From the NCBI GenBank assembly GCA_963722905.1, contig CAVROT010000004.1, positions 124,001-188,000 of the forward strand: a stretch of DNA of 64,000 nucleotides, given 5' to 3'. Of this stretch, positions 16,805-25,398 are shown piece by piece. This DNA comes from CAVROT01 sp963722905. GTDB lineage: Bacteria; Pseudomonadota; Alphaproteobacteria; Rhodobacterales; Rhodobacteraceae. The number at the start of each line of letters is the position of its first letter. Within the stretch, counting starts at the first letter, position 1. The position numbers and the translations under genes were made by a program. The notes under the pieces were generated by a model. It was not told where the DNA came from. It was given only the letters and a program-made list of their open reading frames with translations, and ran no database searches.

Positions 16805-18385
16805 TTGGAACCACTGGGTAGTCTTTGGAGCGGGATGACGGTGCGCCGGCGAATCATGGTCGTCGCCGCGACGGTTTTGATGTTCGCTTTGATCCTCGGC
16901 GTCGCGCGCATGGCGTCCCGGCCGGGGATGGCGCTACTTTATTCCGGGCTCGAGAATGGCGCGGCGGGAGAGGTCGTCCAGGCGCTGGAGGCGCGCGGCA
17001 TCGCCTACGATATCCGTGGCGCGTCGATCTATGTCGACAGCGCCGCGCGCGATGAGCTGCGCCTGACCCTGGCCAGCGAGGGTTTGCCCAGCAACCCGAC
17101 GCAGGGCTACGAGATACTCGACCGGCTGACCGGATTCGGCACCACCTCTCAGATGTTCGACGCGGCCTACTGGCGCGCCAAGGAGGGTGAACTCGCACGT
17201 ACGATCATGGCCGGATCGGCCGTTCAGAACGCACGCGTCCATATCGCCAATCCGGGGTCCAAACCATTCCAGCGCGACAGCCGGACGACGGCCTCGGTCA
17301 CCGTCACACCTTCCGGGGGCGGGCTCGGCGCCGCGCACGCGCGCGCCTTGCGCTACCTCGTCGCATCCGCCGTGACCGGCCTGTCTCCCGACGACGTCTC
17401 GATAATCGATTCGTCAGGCCGCATTATCCTGGGCGGCGAGGACGACAACCAATCGCGTGGCGGCGAGGACCGGTCCGCCGACCTGCAACGCGACGTCGAA
17501 CGGCTGCTCGAGGCGCGGGTCGGTGCCGGAAAGGCCGTGGTGCAGGTCAATGTCGAGACGATCACCGACCGCGAGCAGATCACGGAACGCACCGTCGATC
17601 CCGCCAGCCGTGTCGCCATCAGCGAGGACACGATCGAGACGTCGACCAGCGCGACCGACGTCGGCGGCACCGGCGTGACGGTGGCGAGCAACCTGCCCGA
17701 CGGCGATGCCGCAGGCGGCGAGGACCGGTCGCAGAGCGACAACACCGAAACGCGCGCCCGTGTGAACTATGAGATCTCCGAGGTCCAGCGGGAGATCCTG
17801 CGCACGCCCGGAGGCATATCGCGCATTAGTACGGCCGTGTTGATCGACGGCATCCGTACGGTCGCGGACGACGGAACCGTCACCTGGGAGCCGCGCCCCG
17901 ACCTTGAGATGGAAGCCCTGCGCGAGCTGGTCGCCTCGGCCGTCGGATATGATGCGGAGCGTGGCGACAGCTTGACGCTGAAGACGATGGAGTTCGAGCC
18001 GGTTGGCGGCGATGGCTCCGGCGCGGCATCGGGCCTGGCCTTTCCGGCGGCTCTCGACGCAATGCGTCTTGCGCAGATGGCCATCATGGGACTCGTTGCC
18101 CTGGCGATCGGCATCTTCGTCGTTCGCCCGATCCTGTCGAAACGCGCCGACGCGCCCGCCGCCATCGGCCCACCCGACGCATCCAATACCGACGCCGCGC
18201 TCACCGGTGAGATCGACACCGGCCAGCCCCCCGGTACGGCGCTGCAAATCGTGTCCAATGCCCAGGACGGCTCGGTGGACGGACGCGATCCCGTCGCCCG
18301 CCTGCGGCAGCTCATCGACGAACGGCAGGAGGAATCGCTCGAGGTGCTCAAGAGCTGGATGGAAGACGACGGAGAGAAGGCATGA
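16805..18385 (+). CDS. fliF: flagellar MS-ring protein FliF
   Basis: 526 residues from TTG 16805, preceded by a strong AGGAGGT site at 16793-16799. The frame is open to 16733, and an ATG at 16835 is the alternative; family alignment of the LWSGMTVRRR segment favours the TTG. FliF forms the MS ring in the inner membrane. A first membrane segment (about 17-37) is followed by the ring-building motif domains (ALLYSGLENGAAGEVV, TTSQMFDAAYWRAKEGELARTI). A second membrane segment lies at about 425-445, and the C-terminal cytoplasmic tail, which binds FliG, is here RLRQLIDERQEESLEVLKSW. It overlaps the next gene by 4 bases. Confidence 0.96.
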   Translation: MEPLGSLWSGMTVRRRIMVVAATVLMFALILGVARMASRPGMALLYSGLENGAAGEVVQALEARGIAYDIRGASIYVDSAARDELRLTLASEGLPSNPTQGYEILDRLTGFGTTSQMFDAAYWRAKEGELARTIMAGSAVQNARVHIANPGSKPFQRDSRTTASVTVTPSGGGLGAAHARALRYLVASAVTGLSPDDVSIIDSSGRIILGGEDDNQSRGGEDRSADLQRDVERLLEARVGAGKAVVQVNVETITDREQITERTVDPASRVAISEDTIETSTSATDVGGTGVTVASNLPDGDAAGGEDRSQSDNTETRARVNYEISEVQREILRTPGGISRISTAVLIDGIRTVADDGTVTWEPRPDLEMEALRELVASAVGYDAERGDSLTLKTMEFEPVGGDGSGAASGLAFPAALDAMRLAQMAIMGLVALAIGIFVVRPILSKRADAPAAIGPPDASNTDAALTGEIDTGQPPGTALQIVSNAQDGSVDGRDPVARLRQLIDERQEESLEVLKSWMEDDGEKA

Positions 18386-18981
18386 AGAACGAACCACTGT
18401 CGCTCGAAGACTTCGGGGCCGTCGCGCGGGCCTATCCTCCGGCCACCATAGGCGGCGCCGAGTTGGAGACGGAGCGGCTGGCGTCTTTCGACAAGGGCTA
18501 CAAGGCCGGTTGGGATGACGCGACGCTCTCGGCCGAGCGTGAGGCCGCGCGCGCGTCCGAAGAGGCGACGGCGCGGTTGCAGGACCTCGGCTTCACCTTC
18601 CACGAGGCGCGCGCCCATGTAATGCGCGCGATGACCCCCCTTCTGGAAGGCATCATGACGCAGTTGCTGCCGCGCCTCGTGAACGAGACGCTCGGCGCCC
18701 GCATTCTCGAAGAACTGGCTCCGTTGACCGAGGCCGCTGGCGGCACGCCGGTCGATCTCCTCGTCGCCCCCGGCGAAGCCGAACACCTGCACGGGCTACT
18801 GGAGCGGGTTACGGCGCTGCCGATGACAATCATCGAGGACGACGCCATCGAGCCGGGGCAGTTGTTCCTGCGGCTGGGCGTCGTCGAACGGGAAATCGAC
18901 CTGAGCGAAGTTGCCGACCGGATGGTCCGCGCGCTCTCCGCACTCGACACCATCAACAAGGATACCCTCTCGCATGGCTGA
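18382..18981 (+). CDS. FliH-like flagellar assembly protein
   Basis: 199 residues from ATG 18382 in an ATGA overlap with fliF. A helical N-terminal half (about 35-100) with the AGWDDA and EREAARASEEATARLQ segments precedes a small C-terminal domain, as in FliH. FliH is the stator-like partner of the export ATPase FliI. Between fliF and fliN this is the expected slot for FliH, although sequence similarity to enterobacterial FliH is weak. fliG and fliI are not in the window. It overlaps fliN by 8 bases. Confidence 0.75.
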   Translation: MKNEPLSLEDFGAVARAYPPATIGGAELETERLASFDKGYKAGWDDATLSAEREAARASEEATARLQDLGFTFHEARAHVMRAMTPLLEGIMTQLLPRLVNETLGARILEELAPLTEAAGGTPVDLLVAPGEAEHLHGLLERVTALPMTIIEDDAIEPGQLFLRLGVVEREIDLSEVADRMVRALSALDTINKDTLSHG

Positions 18982-19258
18982 CGCCCTCCCGGACGCCGAC
19001 CCCGCGTCGCACCCCTTCACCCAGTTGCCTATCGAAATCACCATTTCGGTCGGCAAGGCACGTCCGCTCCTGCGCGACCTCCTGCGCCTGGGTCGCGACG
19101 CCGTCCTGCCTCTGGACACGCGGGTGGAGGACCCGGTGGAGCTTTATGTCGGCGACCGTCTGATCGCACGCGGCGAGCTGCAGGAGATGGACGGCGACCG
19201 TGCCGGCCAGCTGGCGGTCCGCCTGATCGAGGTTGCGGACCTCAAGAGCGGGCTGTGA
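18974..19258 (+). CDS. fliN: flagellar motor switch protein FliN
   Basis: 94 residues, a short FliN comprising essentially only the SpoA domain. The segments PIEITISVGKARPLLRDLLRLG, VLPLDTRVEDPVELYVGDRLIARGE and VRLIEV match the C-ring switch protein that bundles at the cytoplasmic base of the motor. ATG 18974 lies inside the end of the fliH-like gene, and its stop overlaps the GTG start of fliP, so these genes are translationally linked. Confidence 0.94.
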   Translation: MADALPDADPASHPFTQLPIEITISVGKARPLLRDLLRLGRDAVLPLDTRVEDPVELYVGDRLIARGELQEMDGDRAGQLAVRLIEVADLKSGL

Positions 19259-19989
19259 CCCGCGGCGGCGCCATCGCCGTCGTCGCGGCACTGAGCCTCG
19301 CATGCGGTCCGGCATATGCGCAGGAAATCTCGATCGATCTGGGCGCCGGCGAGGCATCGCTGGCCGGACGATCGATCCAGCTGCTGATCGCCATCACTCT
19401 ACTCAGTCTCGTCCCTGGACTGGCGATCATGATCACCTGCTTTCCGTTCATCGTCACGGTCCTGTCGATCCTGCGCCAGGGTATCGGCCTGCAGCAATCG
19501 CCGCCCAACATGCTGATCGTCACACTGGCCCTCTTTCTCACCTATTTCGTGATGGAGCCGGTCTTCGTCGAGGCGTGGGAGACGGGAATCACGCCGCTGA
19601 TCGACGGTCGCCTGACGCCCGAGGTCGCGTTGCCTCGCGCGCTCGCGCCGTTCCGCGTGTTCATGCTGGGGCGGATCGACCCTGACACCTTCGAGGTGCT
19701 GACAACGTTGCGCCCGGAGGCCGTGCAGGGCGGGCTCGACGCTTCCTCGCCGCTGTCGCTTATGGTGCCGTCGTTCCTGCTGTCCGAGATCGAGCGCGCT
19801 TTCCAGATCGGCTTTCTGATCTTCCTGCCGTTCCTCGTCATCGACCTCGTTGTCGCGGCCGTGCTGATGTCGATGGGGATGATGATGGTCCCGCCCGCCA
19901 TCGTATCTCTGCCGTTCAAGCTGGCATTCTTCGCCGTCGCCGACGGCTGGACGCTGATCTCGGGCGCCCTGGTGCGCAGCTACTTCTGA
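19255..19989 (+). CDS. fliP: flagellar biosynthesis protein FliP
   Basis: 244 residues from GTG 19255 (GTGA overlap with fliN). It carries a cleavable signal peptide, as FliP does (ACGPAYAQE). Family motifs include LLIAITLLSLVPGLAIMITCF, SPPNMLIVTLALFLTYFVM and LMVPSFLLSEIERAFQIGF, ending SMGMMMVPPAIVSLPFKL. FliP is the main export-gate pore subunit. It is the last gene of the rightward run and faces rpsD. Confidence 0.97.
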   Translation: MTRGGAIAVVAALSLACGPAYAQEISIDLGAGEASLAGRSIQLLIAITLLSLVPGLAIMITCFPFIVTVLSILRQGIGLQQSPPNMLIVTLALFLTYFVMEPVFVEAWETGITPLIDGRLTPEVALPRALAPFRVFMLGRIDPDTFEVLTTLRPEAVQGGLDASSPLSLMVPSFLLSEIERAFQIGFLIFLPFLVIDLVVAAVLMSMGMMMVPPAIVSLPFKLAFFAVADGWTLISGALVRSYF

Positions 19990-20026
19990 CCGCGGCCGGA
20001 CCAACATGGGCCCGGACAAGAAGTGA

Positions 20027-20052
20027 GCCGCCGCGGCGCTTGCCGGGGCGGC
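20027..20052. terminator. possible bidirectional terminator between fliP and rpsD
   Basis: A stem with arms GCCGCC and GGCGGC around a 14-base GC-rich loop lies in the 90-base gap between the convergent fliP and rpsD. There is no T-run, so a termination role is inferred from position only. Confidence 0.35.
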
Positions 20053-20079
20053 CCTATACAACGAACCAGACCGGCCGCG

Positions 20080-20700
20080 TCAGTTCTGAGCGTAGTACTC
20101 GATGACCAGGTTCGGCTCCATCTGCACCGCGAAAGGAACGTCGCCAAGCGCCGGCATCCGGGTGAAGGTGGCCGTCATCTTGTTGTGGTCGACCTCGATG
20201 TAGTCGGGCACGTCACGCTCCGGCAGGCCGGCGGCCTCCATCACGAACGCCAGTTGGCGTGACTTCTCGCGCACGGCGATGACGTCGCCCTCCTTCACGC
20301 GGTAGGACGGGATGTTCACCCGGTTGCCGTTCACCGTCACGTGGCCGTGATTTACGAACTGGCGCGCGGCGAAGATGGTCGCCACGAACTTCGCCCGGTA
20401 GACCACCGCGTCAAGGCGCCGCTCCAGCAGGCCGATCAGGATCTCGCCGGTGTCGCCGCGCCGACGCTCGGCCTCGGCAAAAATGCGGCGGAACTGCTTT
20501 TCGGTGAGGTCGCCGTAGTGACCCTTCAGCTTCTGCTTGGCGCGCAACTGGAGGCCGAAATCGCTCACCTTGCCCTTGCGGCGCTGGCCATGCTGGCCGG
20601 GGCCGTATTCGCGACGGTTCACGGGGGACTTGGGCCGGCCCCAGATGTTCTCGCCCATGCGGCGGTCGATCTTGTACTTGGCAGAGGTGCGTTTGGTCAC
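20080..20700 (-). CDS. rpsD: 30S ribosomal protein S4
   Basis: 206 residues from GTG 20700, matching the usual S4 length. A GGAGA site lies just upstream. S4 nucleates 30S assembly and helps form the mRNA entry site. The sequence has the N-terminal basic SAKYKIDRRMGENIWGRPKS and the S4 RNA-binding domain, with LERRLDAVVYRAKFVATIFAARQFVNHGH split by the RQFVNHGHVTVNG core. The frame is open upstream to 20802, but that part is leader. A promoter was identified at 20841-20869, about 140 bases before the start. Confidence 0.98.
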   Translation of the reverse strand: MTKRTSAKYKIDRRMGENIWGRPKSPVNRREYGPGQHGQRRKGKVSDFGLQLRAKQKLKGHYGDLTEKQFRRIFAEAERRRGDTGEILIGLLERRLDAVVYRAKFVATIFAARQFVNHGHVTVNGNRVNIPSYRVKEGDVIAVREKSRQLAFVMEAAGLPERDVPDYIEVDHNKMTATFTRMPALGDVPFAVQMEPNLVIEYYAQN

Positions 20701-20840
20701 CGTCTGATCTCCTTCGACTGTGCCCCTGACGGGGCGGGAAGGGCGTTGTCCTCCGAGCGTGCGCTCCGACAGGTCACCCCTTGCGGGGGCCGCCAACACC
20801 AATGGACGCGCCGCCCCCGAGGAGGCGCCGCGAGGGTCGG
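20701..20840 (-). promoter_or_regulatory. rpsD 5' leader with hairpins
   Basis: About 130 bases lie between the predicted transcription start (near 20834) and the rpsD GTG. The minus-strand RNA can fold a short hairpin GAGC-GCAC-GCTC and a longer GC-rich one around GCGCC..GGCGC. S4 represses its own mRNA in other bacteria by binding a leader fold, and this leader is long enough for that. No conserved S4-leader motif was recognised. Confidence 0.35.
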
Positions 20841-20869
20841 CTGTTACGAAGCCGCGCGGGCGCTGTCAA
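20841..20869 (-). promoter_or_regulatory. predicted sigma-70 promoter of rpsD
   Basis: On the minus strand, TTGACA (20869-20864) and TAACAG (20846-20841) are separated by exactly 17 bases. The -35 hexamer is a perfect consensus and its TGA is also the stop codon of the upstream protease gene (20868-20866). Confidence 0.65.
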
Positions 20870-22362
20870 CCGCCGGCCTGAGCCGCGTTCCGGACGGTCG
20901 GCCAGTCGAGGAACGGCGACCCGTCCTCGGCCGCGAGCGCCGCGACCAGGGCGGCCTTGACCGCGTGCGGCGGCGTGGCGCGGTCTATGATGCCCGAGGT
21001 GTAGCCCAGCGCGACCAGCCCGCCGGCCACGGCCGTCGCGGCAGAGGTGCCGCCGAAGGTGCAGAAGAAGGATGCGACGTCCATCGCCACGCGCGCCCCG
21101 TCGGGGGCCGTCGCAGGGCGCCAGACCTCGCCATAGATGCCGCCGCCATATCCGCCGCGGCCCGGAACGTCCGTCGTGACCAGCCGTTCGGCCGGGACCG
21201 GGCGGGCGCCGGAGGTGCCGTGCACGATGGCGTCGTCGGCGCCGACCGATGCGGTGAAGAGGTCGATGGCCGTGTCCTGCGCATGAACCTGCGGCCGGTC
21301 GCCCGACAGGGTGCGGATCGTCGCCGCCTGCCCGACAACGTCGCCGGCCGAATAGGTCGTCAGCCGCCCCGCGGTCCCGCAGGCCGCGACCGCGACGATG
21401 CCGTTGGGCTCGTCCCGGGTCGCGAGAACGGCAGGGTAGGCAAGGATTCCGTCCGCCCCGTTACCGGCCGCGCAAAGGATCAGCCGGTGGGCCGAGGCGG
21501 CCAGCAGTTCCTCCTCCAGCGCCGTCCACCGGGCGTCCAGATCGTCGTCCGCGCCCACGACGCGGGACCCGAGTTCGGCCGCCGACAAACGCCCGCCGTC
21601 GGCGTCCAGTGCGATGGCGGTGCGGGCCGGATCGGGCAGGCTGCCCGCGTAGACGATGAGATCGGCCCCCAGCAGGTCGGCATAGACAAGCGCCGTACGC
21701 ATCGCGTCGGGGTCGGGATCGGCCGAAACCTGCACCGGGACGATACGGCAGCGCGGGTCGATGCCGGCATAGGGCAGCGCCACCCGGTCCTCGCCTGCCA
21801 TCCCTTGGGCCGCGACGCCGGGTTGCGGCCAGAGGATTGCGGGGCGGTGCCGCCAGACATCCGCCACGGGCCGCGCCCCGATGAGCCCCGCCATGGCGGT
21901 GCCGTGATCGGCGAAGGCCGGGTTGGCCGCCGGAAGATACCCGTCTTGCGTGCTGTCGGAATCGGCCAGGTCGGCCATGAACATGCCGGGAAAGTCACTG
22001 CCGGCCCGATCTTGCGCCGCGGCCGTCAGCGCCGTTCGGCGGGCCGTCTCCCCGGCGTCCAGACCCCCGGCCGGGACGGCGAAGACCCCGTGGTCGCGGG
22101 TGGTGAAATCCATTGCCGCCGCCCTGTCGACGGAATCCGATAGGCAGGGGTGGTCCATCGCGACATTGGTATCGATCAGAACCACCGTCGCCGGAGGTGT
22201 GCCGGGCGCCGTGTCCCAAGCGCCGGGGCTGGCGAAGCCTTCGAGGTCGTCGACGACCCCCAGCGCCTGCAGATGCCACAGTGCGTGATGACGGGGATAG
22301 CTGCCGATATGGCGCGGCTCGCTCTGCCCCGGCTGGACGATGACGATGTGTCCGGTGGTCAT
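20866..22362 (-). CDS. S8-family (subtilisin-like) serine peptidase, no signal peptide
   Basis: 498 residues. The three catalytic segments are visible: TVVLIDTNVAMDH (Asp64), DHGTAMAGLIGA (His153) and FGGTSAATAVAGGLVAL (Ser440). The oxyanion Asn is probably in LILCAAGNGADG. No signal peptide or membrane segment is seen at either end, so it appears cytoplasmic or is exported another way. About 80 residues lie between Asp and His, longer than in subtilisins, with no obvious prodomain. It starts 10 bases after the stop of the PAP2-fold gene, so it is the last gene of a likely three-gene operon with a SARP-like regulator. Confidence 0.88.
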   Translation of the reverse strand: MTTGHIVIVQPGQSEPRHIGSYPRHHALWHLQALGVVDDLEGFASPGAWDTAPGTPPATVVLIDTNVAMDHPCLSDSVDRAAAMDFTTRDHGVFAVPAGGLDAGETARRTALTAAAQDRAGSDFPGMFMADLADSDSTQDGYLPAANPAFADHGTAMAGLIGARPVADVWRHRPAILWPQPGVAAQGMAGEDRVALPYAGIDPRCRIVPVQVSADPDPDAMRTALVYADLLGADLIVYAGSLPDPARTAIALDADGGRLSAAELGSRVVGADDDLDARWTALEEELLAASAHRLILCAAGNGADGILAYPAVLATRDEPNGIVAVAACGTAGRLTTYSAGDVVGQAATIRTLSGDRPQVHAQDTAIDLFTASVGADDAIVHGTSGARPVPAERLVTTDVPGRGGYGGGIYGEVWRPATAPDGARVAMDVASFFCTFGGTSAATAVAGGLVALGYTSGIIDRATPPHAVKAALVAALAAEDGSPFLDWPTVRNAAQAGG

Positions 22363-22372
22363 CTCGGCTCCC

Positions 22373-23392
22373 TTACCCGCGCCATTCGGCGGCGCAGCGC
22401 TGCATCTGGTCCTGCATCACGTCGTCGAAGACCGGCGCGATCAGCCGCGCCAGCAGCCGGCCCGCCGCCGTATCCGACGGAAAATGGACGCCCGCCCACT
22501 CGCGGTTCTCGGCGACCCGCTGCGCCCGGCGGAAGAGATCCGGGTTGCCCGGATGCTCGGGCACCGCGCGGGCGAAGGCGCGGGCGATGGCGAATGACTG
22601 GAAGCTGTGGTTCGACGGATAGGACGCATGTCCCGGGTTCGGCAGGAAGGGGCGCAGCGACGGCTCCAGCCGATTGGGCCGGACGGCGTTCCAGCGGGCC
22701 TTGTAGCGCATGCCGACCTCCTCCGCCAGTTCCGCCGCCAGGACCATCAGATGCATGGTCTGCGCAAAACCGCTGCCGCGGCTCAGGCCAAGCGGCTCCA
22801 GATAAGGCGTGAGATCCAGCCCGGCCTCGCTGAGGATCTCCTCGCGCCGCATGGCGCCGGACGGTTTGCGCAGCTTCTTCTGCAGACGGAAGAGATGCGG
22901 CAGTTCGCCCCGCAGGATTGCGGGCGGCGGCGGCGGCGGGAGCGGCAGATCGACCCAGTCGTCGCGCCGGTCGTGCAGATGAGCCCGCTCCTGCCAGGGG
23001 GCGAGGATGTAGAATGGGGCCGACCGGCTACCGGCAGGCGCCGAGTTCGAATTGTTGGCGTTATTGGCGTTGTTGGCGTTGTTGGCATTGTTTGCGTTGT
23101 TGGCATTCAGAACGCTCATTGCAGACCGCACGCTCATCGCGACACTGTGCACGGCCGGAGCCGAATGCGGTGCGGTTACGTCAGGGCCACGCATCAAGGA
23201 CTTGATTTCGGGTGCTGCCGCGACCGGCAACACCTTCTCCGGTCCCCGACCTGCTTCCGGTTCGGCCGTTCCGCCAGAAGCCCCGCGCAACGTGGTCTCC
23301 AACGCCACGGTCCGGCCGCGCAGCATCAGGCGGTACCCCCTGAGAATATCGCGCTGGGGCCAGATTTCCGACGTAGAACCCGGTGACGTCAT
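22373..23392 (-). CDS. PAP2 / vanadium-haloperoxidase-fold protein with Asn/Ala repeat linker
   Basis: 339 residues. The C-terminal domain has the three anion-binding signatures of the PAP2/vanadium-haloperoxidase superfamily: Lys231-x6-Arg-Pro (KARWNAVRP), PSNH at 259-262 in place of PSGH, and Arg297-x5-His303-x3-Asp307 (REWAGVHFPSD). It could be an acid phosphatase or a haloperoxidase; the sequence does not decide. The N-terminal 120 residues are unlike the family and end in an Asn/Ala tandem repeat (about 96-114), then a proline run (PLPPPPPP). No clear signal peptide is present. It lies between the SARP-like regulator (28 bases upstream) and the S8 protease (10 bases downstream). Confidence 0.85.
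   Translation of the reverse strand: MTSPGSTSEIWPQRDILRGYRLMLRGRTVALETTLRGASGGTAEPEAGRGPEKVLPVAAAPEIKSLMRGPDVTAPHSAPAVHSVAMSVRSAMSVLNANNANNANNANNANNANNSNSAPAGSRSAPFYILAPWQERAHLHDRRDDWVDLPLPPPPPPAILRGELPHLFRLQKKLRKPSGAMRREEILSEAGLDLTPYLEPLGLSRGSGFAQTMHLMVLAAELAEEVGMRYKARWNAVRPNRLEPSLRPFLPNPGHASYPSNHSFQSFAIARAFARAVPEHPGNPDLFRRAQRVAENREWAGVHFPSDTAAGRLLARLIAPVFDDVMQDQMQRCAAEWRG
23051..23107 (-). repeat. 9-bp in-frame tandem repeat coding Asn-Ala-Asn
   Basis: About six imperfect copies of a 9-base unit (AATAACGCC/AACAACGCC type on the coding strand) encode NANNANNANN within the PAP2-fold gene. Each unit is three codons, so copy-number change would lengthen the linker without shifting the frame. 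Confidence 0.85.
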
Positions 23393-23419
23393 CGAGCGCT
23401 CCCATCATTCGTTGGCATC

Positions 23420-25111
23420 CTAGAGCCCTGCGGCGGCCAGACCGGCCGTCATTCGCTCGACGGCGGTGGCATCCTTCATGCGCATCGTTCCCGCGGTGCG
23501 ACGATGTGCTGTGAATGTGGGATCCTGTGCCCGGATACGAACGGCCGTCTCACGCGCCTCGTCGATGCGGCCGTCCAACCCGAGCGCGGAGGTCACGACC
23601 TTCAGCGCCACGCTGTGTCCGGGCTGGCGTGCCAGCGCACGCCGCCCGGCCGAGACGGCGCTGGCCATGTCGCCTGTCGCATGGGCAATCAGAGCGGCGG
23701 CCGAATCGTAGCAGTAGCGCAGCGGGCTGAAGCGCCCGACAATCGCGGCGCGATCCGACGCTGCGCGCGCCTGCGGGTAATTGCCCTGGAAGTAGTGATA
23801 CATTGCAAGATGCCGCCAGGCGAGCGCCATGCCAGGCGAAAGCTCGACCGCGCGGGTCAGCAGATCGCCAGCAAGCTCGGATTCGTCGGTAAGGTAGGCG
23901 AGCGCATAGCCCGACGTCGTCAGATAGAGGCCATCGAACGCACCCTGATCCAGTCCCTCGCGGGTCGCCTCGGCGATATTGCGCGCCGCCTCGCCTGCGC
24001 TCCAGCTTTCGCCGACGCGGAAGGTGTCGAGATAGGTCATCAAGCCCAGGTGGATCGGCGCTCCGGTCTCGGTCCAGGCGCGGTCCAGCAGACGGTCGGC
24101 ACGGACCAGCGCGTCGGGGGCGAGACTGAACATCAGGTTCAGCGTCTGATAGGGCGTGCCCGGCATCGCCCCGTCGCCCCCCCCCATGGGCGACAGCGTC
24201 GCCGCCAGCTGTTCGAGGATCAGCGACAGGAAACCGCCGATCTCGGGACCATCTACCGGGACCGGCGCGGGCGCAGTGACCGTCCGCGTCCAGGCCATGC
24301 GGCCCGTCCCCGCCTCGCACAAGCGCAGGGCCAGGCGGACGCTGTCTCCGCTGGCAGTCAGCGAAATCTGCATCAGGTGATCGGGGCCAATCCCTGCGAA
24401 GGCGACGCCCGTATGCGTGGCGTGGGTGGCCACCGCATCGGGCGTTCGGCCACGCTCACCATCGCGGTAGTCGTAGATCTCGGCCGACAGCAGCGTGCGC
24501 GCCTCGACCGCGATCATGTCCAGCAAGCCGTCCCCGACATCGATCAGGCCGGGCTGCGCCGCGACCACGGGCAGCAGCCCGATGCCGCCGCGGACCGGCG
24601 GGCGCCATGCGGGGTCGGGTGGCGCGAGGCCGCCCGCGGGGGCGGCGGGGGTCGGCGCATCCAGGAAATCGACCCAGCGCGACCGTTCGATTCGCAGCCA
24701 GTCCTCGAACCCCTCCCGGTCGGGCCCGGCGAGGTCCAGACCTTCCAGCAGATCGGGTCCGTCGGGGTCGGGTGGCCCGGCGCCCGTCCCGGCGCGGTAA
24801 CGCTGCACATCGATGTCCAGACGATCGAGTTGCAGCACGACGGAGTGCCCGTCGATCTCCAGGATCGGTCCCAGCGGTGCAAGTTCGCGTCGCAGAGAAC
24901 TGAGCGCGCTGCGCAGCGAACCCGCCGCCCGCTGCGGATCGGACGCACCCCAGAAGAGCGATTGAAGCATCGGACGCGCGCGCGTCCCACCCGGGGATAG
25001 TGCCAAGACCGCCAGCAGGGCCTTGCGGACGACGCCGCCGGGGGTGCAATCGGTTCCGTCGGAGGTCCGCAGGCTCAGTGGCCCGATCAGACGCAGGGTA
25101 CCGAATGTCAC
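23420..25111 (-). CDS. SARP-like transcriptional regulator with TPR-type C-terminus
   Basis: 563 residues from GTG 25111 (VTFGTLRLIGPLSL). An N-terminal winged-helix DNA-binding domain (about 1-95) ends in the AAGSLRSALSSLRREL helix followed by a beta hairpin, as in SARP/OmpR-type domains. A bacterial-activator-like helical region follows. The middle domain (about 190-330) resembles the TolB-like/adenylate-cyclase-associated module. The C-terminal helices (about 350-560, for example MALAWRHLAMYHYFQGNYPQARAASDRAAIVG) are TPR repeats. The frame is open to 25531, but the extra 140 residues look non-coding; no good SD site marks either start. It heads a leftward run with the PAP2-fold and S8 genes and probably regulates it. 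Confidence 0.8.
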   Translation of the reverse strand: MTFGTLRLIGPLSLRTSDGTDCTPGGVVRKALLAVLALSPGGTRARPMLQSLFWGASDPQRAAGSLRSALSSLRRELAPLGPILEIDGHSVVLQLDRLDIDVQRYRAGTGAGPPDPDGPDLLEGLDLAGPDREGFEDWLRIERSRWVDFLDAPTPAAPAGGLAPPDPAWRPPVRGGIGLLPVVAAQPGLIDVGDGLLDMIAVEARTLLSAEIYDYRDGERGRTPDAVATHATHTGVAFAGIGPDHLMQISLTASGDSVRLALRLCEAGTGRMAWTRTVTAPAPVPVDGPEIGGFLSLILEQLAATLSPMGGGDGAMPGTPYQTLNLMFSLAPDALVRADRLLDRAWTETGAPIHLGLMTYLDTFRVGESWSAGEAARNIAEATREGLDQGAFDGLYLTTSGYALAYLTDESELAGDLLTRAVELSPGMALAWRHLAMYHYFQGNYPQARAASDRAAIVGRFSPLRYCYDSAAALIAHATGDMASAVSAGRRALARQPGHSVALKVVTSALGLDGRIDEARETAVRIRAQDPTFTAHRRTAGTMRMKDATAVERMTAGLAAAGL

Positions 25112-25369
25112 CGAAGGATACGGCGTCGGTACGCACCGCGCCGACGAAGCGGCCCGGCCCTTGACGCGCGGCGTCGCTATCGCGGGCACGACGGCTTTCA
25201 CGACGTCCCTGTCTTCGCAGTGGCGCAGTACCGCATGGCGATTCCCCTGCGGAACCTTAGCGATTGGTCGCCATCGTTCAAGGAGCGCCGGGACAGCGGC
25301 CATACGGGCGCGGCCCGCGGCTTCGACGGTCGTGCCGGGGGTCATCCGCGAAACCCCCGAGGCAAAGAC

Positions 25370-25398
25370 GGCTGCCTGCCCACGAGGGACAGGCAGCC
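25370..25398 (-). terminator. strong hairpin in the leader of the SARP-like gene
   Basis: Perfect 9-base arms GGCTGCCTG and CAGGCAGCC, extended by three more pairs with one bulge, close a 4-base loop. It lies about 260 bases upstream of GTG 25111 and 300 bases inside from the AT-rich CtrA-like region. No T-run follows, so it may be a leader structure or attenuator as well as a terminator. Confidence 0.45.

Noticed and set aside
23051..23107. CRISPR or phase-variable repeat
   Set aside because: The repeat is 9 bases without spacers and stays in frame, so it is a coding repeat.
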